From assembly GCA_021796055.1 (NCBI GenBank), contig JAJYOS010000129.1:1-8614 (forward strand): a stretch of 8,614 nt of DNA, given 5' to 3'. The notes below the pieces were generated by a model. It was given only the letters and a program-made list of their open reading frames with translations, was not told the DNA's origin and searched no databases. The DNA comes from Bacteroidota bacterium. GTDB lineage: Bacteria > Bacteroidota > Kryptoniia > Kryptoniales > JAKASW01. A program made the position numbers and the translations under genes. Shown here piece by piece: positions 1-5,782 of this stretch (position 1 is its first letter; the number at the start of each line of letters is the position of its first letter).

Positions 1-2234
1 CTACGATAAAGAACAATACTTCACTTCAAGTTGTTGCCCTTCCGGCAGGAGTGACTGCGACCTCTTTCACAGCGGGTCACAATCATAGCGTGATAATCGG
101 GAGCAACGGCCACATGTATTCATGGGGTATGAACAGCGCTGGCGAACTTGGTACCGGGACGACCGCAGGTGCGATTGTTCCTGTGTATGTCAACTTCCAG
201 GATCTCGCGGCAGCTACCTTGTCCGGTCCCGCAAACGGCGCCCAGTTGACTACCTCCGATTCCACGGCCACCTGGGGAAGCATTTCCGGGGTGAGCACTT
301 ATGAGTTACAGGTTTCCGACAACAGCAAGTTCACGACGATTGTTTATGATACGGCAGGCCTGACCGGAACAACCTATCCGATCCGAAGCCTCTTCGGGCC
401 GGTGCTGAGCCTTGGATCGACGTATTACTGGCGCGTTGTCGGCTTGACCAGCACGAGCGGTTCTTACTCCGCAATCGCATCTTTCACGACACCCGGAGCG
501 CCCATGACTTCCGGTCTCCGTCTGGCTGCAGAAACGAATTCAAATTCTTCCTACCTCATCAATGCGAAGGACACCCTCTTCACATGGGGAAACAACCAGT
601 ACGGCCAGCTTGGTAACGGTACAACCGTCAACGATACCATTGCGAATGCGATACCATTTCCGATGGGAGTAACGGGATGGAAAATGGTAGCCGGCGGACA
701 GTCTCACACCGTCGCTCTCGGCAACAACGATACGCTCTACGCGTGGGGCCAGAACAACGACGGCCAACTTGGAAACGGGACCACGAGCGACACGAGCATG
801 CCGGTGATGGTTTCATTCCCGACGGGTGTCAAGAGCTGGACAGACGTCGCTGCCGGAGTCTACTTCACAGTCGCAATAGGCAACGACGGAAACGCTTATG
901 CCTGGGGAGTCAACAACTTAGGCCAGCTTGGAGATACGTCGACCACCAATTCCAGCGTCCCCATGAAGATGGGATTGCCTGCCGGTGTGAAGCCAATCCA
1001 GGTCTATGCCGGCAACAACTGGAGCATGATACTTTGCTCCAACGGAGAAATGTTTGCGACGGGCCGCAACGCCAACGGCCAGCTTGGCGACGGCACGAAA
1101 ACAGACAGCGACACGCTCGTGATGGTACAGCTCCCGGCCGGCGTTACGGGCTGGCTCGCGTTTGCCGCGGGCGGTTATCACGCCATCGCGATCGGCAACG
1201 ACGGCAACCTCTACGGTTGGGGCAACGGTGGAAACGGACAGCTCGCCAATGGTGGTACCGCAAGCCTTACGACTCCAACGATGATAGCGATGCCGGTTGG
1301 AGTTACAGGATGGGGCTCGATAGCGTGCGGCGAAAACTTCATCGAGGCCGTGGGCAACGACGGAAATATATATGAAGCGGGTTACAGCAATGACGGCGAG
1401 AGCGGCAACGGGACCACATCCGGAAGGGTTACTTCCCTGGTGAAGGCCGACATGATGCTCGGCGTCTCTCAGTACGTCAACGTAGCGGCAGGACACAACC
1501 ATGTCCTCGCCATAGCGAACAACGATTCCCTCTACGCATGGGGGGCGAACTCGTCCGGTCAGTTGGGAGATGACTCTACTTCCAATTCACTAATACCCGT
1601 TAAAGTCCTCTTCATGTTACCTTCGATTCCGTCGCTGTTGTCGACTCCGATGCTTGTTGGGCCGGCGACCGGTGATACTCTGACTGCCGCGGATACCGCC
1701 CTCGTCTGGATGTCAGTTCCCACGGCACTGTCATACGAAGTCCAGATAGCATCCGACAGCGGATTCTCCTACATCGTCGTCGACTCTACTGTGTCGAGCG
1801 ACACTGCCTTCGCGATAAATAACATGATCGGCACCAAGCTTACCGATGGGACGAAATACTTCTGGCGGGTCAAGGCGAAGACCGCGCTCCTATCGAGCTC
1901 GTTCTCGCTCATCTGGTCGTTCATCACTCCGATCCCGACCGGAATCGCAGCAAACGGAGCGAACCTTCCGAAGACTTTCGCGCTCATGCAGAACTATCCA
2001 AATCCATTCAACCCGTCGACTGAAATCAAGTACAACCTTCCGAAAGCGGCGTTCGTGACGCTTAAGGTCTACAACGTTCTCGGACAGGAAGTGGCGACGC
2101 TTGTCAACGGACATCAGAGTGCCGGATACTACGATCTAAGCTTCAACATGGATCGATTCGCAAGCGGAGTTTACTTCTACATCCTCAGAGCAGGGAACTT
2201 CGTAGCAGCTAAAAAGATGATGCTCCTCAAGTAA
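1..2234 (+). CDS. Secreted RCC1-repeat beta-propeller protein with FN3-like domains and T9SS sorting tail (5' partial)
   Basis: The frame is open from base 3 with no start, and the residues before the GTG at 51 (VVALPAGV) already match the linker of the RCC1 units, so the gene begins left of the window. Visible order: one RCC1 unit (SWGMNSAGELGTGTT, near 120-165), an FN3-like domain (225-503), seven RCC1 units (about 510-1610), a second FN3-like domain (1659-1937, YEVQIASDSGF...YFWRVKA) and a T9SS type A C-terminal domain (1995-2231). RCC1 units fold as blades of a seven-bladed propeller and usually mediate protein or ligand binding. No catalytic motif is seen. T9SS cargo is exported by Sec, crosses the outer membrane, and is released or anchored at the surface as the tail is removed. 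A strong terminator follows, so it is probably transcribed separately from the downstream glycoside hydrolase genes. The physiological role is unknown; adhesion or binding is a guess. Confidence 0.93.
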   Translation, partial: TIKNNTSLQVVALPAGVTATSFTAGHNHSVIIGSNGHMYSWGMNSAGELGTGTTAGAIVPVYVNFQDLAAATLSGPANGAQLTTSDSTATWGSISGVSTYELQVSDNSKFTTIVYDTAGLTGTTYPIRSLFGPVLSLGSTYYWRVVGLTSTSGSYSAIASFTTPGAPMTSGLRLAAETNSNSSYLINAKDTLFTWGNNQYGQLGNGTTVNDTIANAIPFPMGVTGWKMVAGGQSHTVALGNNDTLYAWGQNNDGQLGNGTTSDTSMPVMVSFPTGVKSWTDVAAGVYFTVAIGNDGNAYAWGVNNLGQLGDTSTTNSSVPMKMGLPAGVKPIQVYAGNNWSMILCSNGEMFATGRNANGQLGDGTKTDSDTLVMVQLPAGVTGWLAFAAGGYHAIAIGNDGNLYGWGNGGNGQLANGGTASLTTPTMIAMPVGVTGWGSIACGENFIEAVGNDGNIYEAGYSNDGESGNGTTSGRVTSLVKADMMLGVSQYVNVAAGHNHVLAIANNDSLYAWGANSSGQLGDDSTSNSLIPVKVLFMLPSIPSLLSTPMLVGPATGDTLTAADTALVWMSVPTALSYEVQIASDSGFSYIVVDSTVSSDTAFAINNMIGTKLTDGTKYFWRVKAKTALLSSSFSLIWSFITPIPTGIAANGANLPKTFALMQNYPNPFNPSTEIKYNLPKAAFVTLKVYNVLGQEVATLVNGHQSAGYYDLSFNMDRFASGVYFYILRAGNFVAAKKMMLLK
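510..1610 (+). repeat. Seven tandem RCC1 units, about 159-bp period
   Basis: The codon for the tryptophan of the (A/T/G)WGxNxxGQLG core, or its counterpart, begins at 585, 744, 903, 1059, 1218, 1377 and 1539. Spacings are 159, 159, 156, 159, 159 and 162 bases (52-54 residues). Each unit has the pattern PxGVxxW..VAAG..HT.AIGNDG.LYAWG.N..GQLG.GT. Unit 4 of this block (1059) has ATG in place of AWG, and unit 6 (1377) reads EAGYSNDGESGNGTT, losing both the tryptophan and the GQLG core. Seven is the number of blades in a closed RCC1 propeller. A further unit at 123 is separated from the block by the first FN3-like domain. Confidence 0.9.
1995..2231 (+). other. T9SS type A C-terminal sorting domain
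   Basis: The last roughly 79 residues begin YPNPFNPSTEIKYNLP, continue with VTLKVYNVLGQEVATLV and GVYFYILRAGNF, and end KKMMLLK at the stop. This is the canonical Por-type secretion tail, predicted to form a small beta-sandwich recognised by the type IX machinery. It marks the protein as extracellular or surface-bound and is the best taxonomic clue in the window, since this form is typical of Ignavibacteria and related FCB-group bacteria. None of the downstream hydrolases whose C-terminus is visible (GH79-like, 5783-7918 protein) carries this tail. Confidence 0.93.
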
Positions 2235-2247
2235 TAAATGCGTACCC

Positions 2248-2284
2248 AAAACGGCGGACGGAATAATAACCCGTCCGCCGTTTT
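2248..2284 (+). terminator. Strong intrinsic terminator after the RCC1 gene
   Basis: A perfect 14-bp inverted repeat, AAAACGGCGGACGG (2248-2261) against CCGTCCGCCGTTTT (2271-2284), encloses a 9-base loop. The GC core is 10 bp, flanked by A4 on the left and T4 on the right, so the structure could end transcription on either strand. It lies 14 bases past the stop codon at 2232-2234 and separates the RCC1 gene from the glycoside hydrolase locus. Confidence 0.9.
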
Positions 2285-2311
2285 GCTGTTTGAACACGAT
2301 GTCTATTTTTG
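2282..2311 (+). promoter_or_regulatory. Candidate Bacteroidota-type promoter for the GH79-like gene
   Basis: TATTTTTG at 2304-2311 is an exact match to the Bacteroidota -7 consensus TAnnTTTG. A TTTG at 2282-2285 lies 18 bases upstream and could act as the -33 element; it overlaps the T-run of the preceding terminator. Transcription would then begin a few bases after 2311, excluding the TTG at 2309 and favouring the ATG at 2339 as the translation start. Whether this lineage uses that sigma-factor consensus is an assumption. Confidence 0.4.
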
Positions 2312-2338
2312 AAAAAATACCGAAGTATTAATCTGACA

Positions 2339-3829
2339 ATGATACCAAGAAAATTTTCCGTTATCCTTTTTTCTCTATTTATGATTTCGACAACCGCGTT
2401 CTGTCAGTCGTCTGCTACTTTGACTATCGACACACATGCGCACGGCCAGACGATACCTTCCGACTTCATCGGGGAAAGCTTTGAGGCAGGGAGCCTGAGA
2501 AACAACGTTAACGGCGTGCGGGGCCATCTGTTCGACTCGAGCGATATCGAGATGGTACACCTTTTTAAGGAACTCGGAATAAAAAATCTCCGCATCGGCG
2601 GCGGAACTGTCGATATGCCGAATATCAACCCGACTCATGCTGACATCGACGCGCTCTTCAGGTTTGCCAAAGCGGCCGGTGTTAAGCTTATTTACTCAGT
2701 TAGACTGTTGAACGGGAATGCTCGCCAGGATGCTTCCACGATAAAGTATGTCTGGGATCATTATGCGAAATACATTGACTGCTTCGCGATCGGCAACGAG
2801 CCCGACTGGCATTCTTATCACCTCAGGGACCCTCAGATTTTCGAAACTGAGCCGGGTGTCCCGGGATCTGCTTTCCCTTCGTATCTAGCTAAGTGGAAGG
2901 TGATCGCGACAGCGATACTCGATTCGGTGCCTGGTCTGCAGTTCACAGGGCCTGACGCCGGTTCGAATTATCCCGTACCCGGCGCGAAGGATACTTACTA
3001 CGACGGAAAGCCCTGGACGGTCGACTTTGCCGACAGCATTTCTGCCTGGCGTTTTCCAAATCATGGTTCGCTGAAGTTTGTGGATCAGCACAATTATGTC
3101 GGCCAGGACGCTCAGGGGCAGAAGCTTATCCCCGCAATAATGGCAGACAGGATGCTGTCGCCGGATTGGGACGCGTATTATTATCCTGCGCTATACAATG
3201 CGATCTGCACACCGGCCTTGCCGAAGGGATGCGGTTATCGTATGACCGAATCGAACAGCTTCAGCGGCGGAGTCAAGAACGGCAGTGATTGCTTTGCTAC
3301 CGCGTTATACTCTTTGGACTACCTGCACTGGTGGGCCGCGCATGATTGTCTTGGCATCAACTTTCATACGACACAGTGGCGTTACAACGGGACGTTCTAT
3401 CTTGACAAGGACGGTCAGTACCAGGTTCACCCTATGGCGTATGGCATAAAGGCTTTCGATCTCGGCGGGCACGGCGAAGTCGAGCCCGTGAAGATATCAA
3501 ATCCATTTGGAATAAACATGACAGCTTATGCCGTTAAAGGGCAGAAGCACTTGTATGTCACGATAATCAATAAGGAATATGGCGGCGGTGCCCGCGAAGC
3601 CGATGTTACGATCAACGCTGAAGGCATTTCCGGTAAAGCGAAACTGATGTATCTTATGGCTGCCGATGGTGATGTTCTTTCAACTACCGGCATCGTCCTC
3701 GGAGGCGCCCCGATCACGAACAGGGGACCCTGGGATGGAAGATGGTCTCCCGCAAGATCTGGCGAGAAGAATATCTACAAGGTTCACGTCCCACCATATT
3801 CTGCCGCGATACTGAAGATTAAATGGTAA
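2339..3829 (+). CDS. Secreted clan GH-A glycoside hydrolase, GH79 (beta-glucuronidase)-like
   Basis: The protein has 496 residues from the ATG at 2339. It opens with a signal peptide (MIPRKFSVILFSLFMISTTA, likely cleaved after AFC), so it is exported. The TIM-barrel region follows: LRIGGGTVDMP, then AIGNEPDW with the putative acid/base Glu154, and RMTESNSFSGG with the putative nucleophile Glu304. After the nucleophile come an ALYSLDYLHWWAAHDCLGINFH stretch and YQVHPMAYGIKAF, which recall GH79 enzymes such as the Acidobacterium beta-glucuronidase. About 100 C-terminal residues look like the accessory beta-sandwich. The 150-residue spacing of the two glutamates fits a retaining GH-A enzyme. A TTG at 2309 in frame would add ten residues (MKKYRSINLT) but sits inside the promoter-like element; neither start has a good Shine-Dalgarno. 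GH-A clan membership is secure. The GH79 assignment is from memory of family motifs; GH30 or GH39-type relatives remain possible. Confidence 0.9.
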   Translation: MIPRKFSVILFSLFMISTTAFCQSSATLTIDTHAHGQTIPSDFIGESFEAGSLRNNVNGVRGHLFDSSDIEMVHLFKELGIKNLRIGGGTVDMPNINPTHADIDALFRFAKAAGVKLIYSVRLLNGNARQDASTIKYVWDHYAKYIDCFAIGNEPDWHSYHLRDPQIFETEPGVPGSAFPSYLAKWKVIATAILDSVPGLQFTGPDAGSNYPVPGAKDTYYDGKPWTVDFADSISAWRFPNHGSLKFVDQHNYVGQDAQGQKLIPAIMADRMLSPDWDAYYYPALYNAICTPALPKGCGYRMTESNSFSGGVKNGSDCFATALYSLDYLHWWAAHDCLGINFHTTQWRYNGTFYLDKDGQYQVHPMAYGIKAFDLGGHGEVEPVKISNPFGINMTAYAVKGQKHLYVTIINKEYGGGAREADVTINAEGISGKAKLMYLMAADGDVLSTTGIVLGGAPITNRGPWDGRWSPARSGEKNIYKVHVPPYSAAILKIKW

Positions 3830-3992
3830 GATGAAGAGTCCCGAATCAATCTGAGAGTCTGACTTGGAAATTGTGATTTCAATGAACAGGAATTGACGCG
3901 CAAATGTTGATGTGATGTGGTGTAGAGAGGTTGAGTCCGAGTCCGTTGAACTTCCTCCTCTCTTCCGATCAAAAGATACGATTGCTTTGCCG

Positions 3993-4028
3993 CCGACGGG
4001 AAGATTGAAAATCCTCTAACGCCGTCGG
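3993..4028 (+). terminator. Weak hairpin, possible terminator of the GH79-like gene
   Basis: CCGACGG (3993-3999) pairs perfectly with CCGTCGG (4022-4028). A nested 4-bp stem GATT/AATC (4003-4006 and 4010-4013) lies inside, and the structure is followed by TTGTTTCTC. It sits about 165 bases after the stop codon. The T-tract is interrupted and the outer loop is large, so it may be an attenuator-like structure or nothing at all. Confidence 0.25.
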
Positions 4029-4096
4029 TTGTTTCTCAATAATCTTGGCCAAAATTCGCCATCGCGCTTTGTACGTGGATGACGACGGCGATCAAA

Positions 4097-4104
4097 TAGA
4101 TTTG
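4097..4104 (+). promoter_or_regulatory. Candidate -7 promoter element upstream of the symporter
   Basis: TAGATTTG is an exact match to the Bacteroidota -7 consensus TAnnTTTG and lies 67 bases upstream of the symporter ATG. The nearest TTTG upstream (4068-4071) is 25 bases away, longer than the usual spacing to a -33 element, so only the -7 half is well supported. The predicted leader of roughly 60 bases would contain the short ORF at 4152-4175. Confidence 0.35.
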
Positions 4105-4151
4105 AAATATCTCTTTTCTCAATCGAATAAAGACGAGAGGAATCAACCAGG

Positions 4152-4175
4152 ATGAAAAAGGCTGAAGCAGAATGA
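4152..4175 (+). CDS. Possible seven-codon leader peptide (MKKAEAE) coupled to the symporter
   Basis: ATG at 4152 opens a reading frame of seven codons, MKKAEAE, whose TGA (4173-4175) overlaps the symporter ATG (4172-4174) in an ATGA arrangement. GAGAGG at 4135-4140 lies 11 bases upstream and could be its Shine-Dalgarno. If translated, ribosomes finishing it would be placed exactly on the symporter start. The peptide shows no repeated codon typical of amino-acid attenuators. It may be a chance ORF, as there is no independent coding evidence at this length. Confidence 0.2.
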   Translation: MKKAEAE

Positions 4176-5686
4176 CGACACACGCCGCAATAATTATAGG
4201 ATTGGTGATCTATGGCGCGGTGATGCTGGCCGTGTCGCTCTTCTGGATGAGAAGAGTTAAGAAACCGGCGGACTATCTGGTAGGTGGCCGCGCACTTCCA
4301 TCGTGGGTGTTGGCGGGGAATATTACGGCAGGGAGTATCGGCACCGGTGTGATCATAGGGGCGTCCGGGCTCGCGTACCAGCATGGCTGGGCAGGCAGCG
4401 CTTATCCGATCGGACTAGGTCTTGGGACCGCGCTGGCAGGCGTGATCTTCGCTGTGATGCGCCGGCACAAGTTCATGACGCTGAGCGAGGAGATCTCTTC
4501 TTATTATGAAGGGAAGCGGATCGTCGTCGAGTTCTCGAACATCACGCTCTTCCTCTCGCAGCTTTGCTGGCTCACCGTACAGATCATGGGCGGAGCAAGC
4601 GTCATCGCCGCCGTCACTGGAATGCGGCCGGAGATGGCGGTTATCGCTGCCGGTTTGCTTACGGCGGGTATCGCGCTCCCTGGCGGCTTCAAGAGTGTAG
4701 TCTACACGGATTTCCTCCAGGCGACGATCCTGTTGGTCGGTTTCGGAGTGGTTACTTATTCCGCGCTTCACCATACGGGCGGCTTCGCCGGGCTGACCAG
4801 CGCGATGCCTCCCACGTATCTCTCTTTCCTCGGAGTTAAATCGTACGGCGGCTGGAAAATCGCGGGGCTCATCGCGGCTCTTGCCCTGAGTGTTCTCGCG
4901 GATCCTGGTAGAAGACTCAGCATGTACAGCGCGCGCACCGAAAAAGGTGCCCGCGTCTCAATGGTCACCGCGGGTCTTATCGTGATAGCTTTTTCCGCGA
5001 TCATCGGGATAACGGGAATGTACGCGTACAAGTTGAATCCTCATCTTCCCGTCCCGGATGAGGCGCTGCTTTGGCTCGTGATGGACATCCTCCCTGCATG
5101 GCTCGCCGCTCTCGTCGTCATATCTGTTGCGTCCGGCATCTTTTCCTGCGCCAACGGTAATGCCATGGCGGTAAGCACATTCTTTGTCCGGCACATTTAT
5201 CCTCTCGCGACGAAGCGCTATCCGAAGCGTCCGCTTCTCGCGGCGCGAAGCGCTCTCGCAGTGGCGTTTGTGGCCTGCACGATCGTGGCCATGCACGCCG
5301 GGACAATCGTCGGTTTTGTAATAAAATTTCTTCCCGTTACCATGAGCGGGCTGGCGATAATCATAGTGCTCGGAAGATTCTGGCGGCGCGCGACATGGCA
5401 AGGAGCGCTTGCCGCCCAAGTAATCACTCCGGTGGTCTCGCTCGTCGTTATGTTTCTCTTTCCCAAATCGACATGGAACAACGCGGTACTTCTGGCGGTC
5501 CCCGGTATTATCGCCCTGATCGTCGTGAGCCTGATGACTCCCCCTCCCACACGCGGCTTCGCCGAGGTTGCCGAAGCGCTCACCGCTGAGCGCGAAGCGA
5601 TTGAGGGCGCAACGACTGGAAAGCCGAGAAAGAATGCGGGCGGAGATATCGTCGGCACCGTCGGCTTGGAAGGCGAGGTTAAGTGA
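4172..5686 (+). CDS. Sodium:solute symporter family (SSS/SLC5) transporter
   Basis: A 504-residue, strongly hydrophobic inner-membrane protein with the alternating membrane segments and length of the SSS family. Family signatures are DYLVGGR at residues 34-40, just after the first membrane helix, then GVIIGASGLAYQHGW, TVQIMGG, and SGIFSCANGNAMAVST at about 321-336, the region that carries Na+-coordinating serines and threonines in vSGLT-type members. SSS proteins import sugars, sugar acids, amino acids or other small solutes with Na+. The hydrophilic tail after about residue 457 (from TPPPTRGF) is likely soluble. The start is fixed by an in-frame TGA at 4163-4165, so no upstream extension is possible; AAAAAGG ten bases upstream is a modest ribosome site. 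Between a glucuronidase-like and two other glycosidase genes it most plausibly takes up a monosaccharide or sugar acid they release, but the substrate cannot be read from the sequence. Confidence 0.95.
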   Translation: MTTHAAIIIGLVIYGAVMLAVSLFWMRRVKKPADYLVGGRALPSWVLAGNITAGSIGTGVIIGASGLAYQHGWAGSAYPIGLGLGTALAGVIFAVMRRHKFMTLSEEISSYYEGKRIVVEFSNITLFLSQLCWLTVQIMGGASVIAAVTGMRPEMAVIAAGLLTAGIALPGGFKSVVYTDFLQATILLVGFGVVTYSALHHTGGFAGLTSAMPPTYLSFLGVKSYGGWKIAGLIAALALSVLADPGRRLSMYSARTEKGARVSMVTAGLIVIAFSAIIGITGMYAYKLNPHLPVPDEALLWLVMDILPAWLAALVVISVASGIFSCANGNAMAVSTFFVRHIYPLATKRYPKRPLLAARSALAVAFVACTIVAMHAGTIVGFVIKFLPVTMSGLAIIIVLGRFWRRATWQGALAAQVITPVVSLVVMFLFPKSTWNNAVLLAVPGIIALIVVSLMTPPPTRGFAEVAEALTAEREAIEGATTGKPRKNAGGDIVGTVGLEGEVK

Positions 5687-5770
5687 AGCCGGAAAGACTA
5701 CATCTGTCGGGAGCGGGCGAAGTTTGTCATTTACTAATCTGAATCCGATTCCTTTCCCATCTGAATTATT

Positions 5771-5776
5771 GAGGAG
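5771..5776 (+). promoter_or_regulatory. Shine-Dalgarno that places the start of the next gene at an ACG
   Basis: GAGGAG is a near-ideal anti-SD match. Six bases further on, at 5783, an ACG codon opens the signal-peptide-encoding frame. The first ordinary start in that frame, ATG at 5819, is 42 bases from this site and has no Shine-Dalgarno of its own, since the bases before it read CGTCGCCCTACTT. Confidence 0.7.
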
Positions 5777-5782
5777 AATCCT

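Larger units (their letters stand above)
3830..4171. other. 342-base intergenic region between the GH79-like and symporter genes
   Basis: No convincing gene is present on either strand. It holds a tandem hexamer (GAGTCC twice, 3933-3944), a 7-bp inverted repeat AGAGAGG/CCTCTCT (3924-3930 and 3957-3963) with a 26-base loop, a second inverted repeat at 3993-4028, a TAnnTTTG element at 4097-4104 and a short leader ORF at 4152-4175. The gap is much longer than the other gaps in the locus (96 and 70 bases), which suggests the symporter begins its own transcript here. Confidence 0.6.

Noticed and set aside
51..53. GTG as the start codon of the RCC1 gene
   Set aside because: The frame is open back to base 3 and the residues before it continue the RCC1 linker pattern (LPAGVT), so the GTG is an internal valine and the gene is truncated by the window edge.
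677..1375. 232-codon + strand open frame in another phase of the RCC1 repeats
   Set aside because: It repeats with the same 159-base period, is very rich in Arg and Gln, and overlaps a well-supported gene entirely.
918..1502. 194-codon minus-strand open frame opposite the RCC1 units
   Set aside because: It is a by-product of the GC-rich periodic repeat: no ribosome site, no recognisable domain, arginine/valine-rich composition typical of an antisense shadow.
2309..2311. TTG start for the GH79-like gene
   Set aside because: It lacks a Shine-Dalgarno, overlaps the TAnnTTTG promoter-like element, and the ATG at 2339 already gives a good signal peptide. It is not fully excluded.
3784..3972. 62-codon minus-strand frame at the end of the GH79-like gene
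   Set aside because: It has no ribosome binding site and no recognisable motif, and it partly overlaps the 3' end of a sound gene.
4016..4384. 122-codon minus-strand frame covering the gap and the symporter 5' end
   Set aside because: It overlaps the conserved N-terminus of the symporter for over half its length, has no recognisable domain and low-complexity Arg/His-rich composition.
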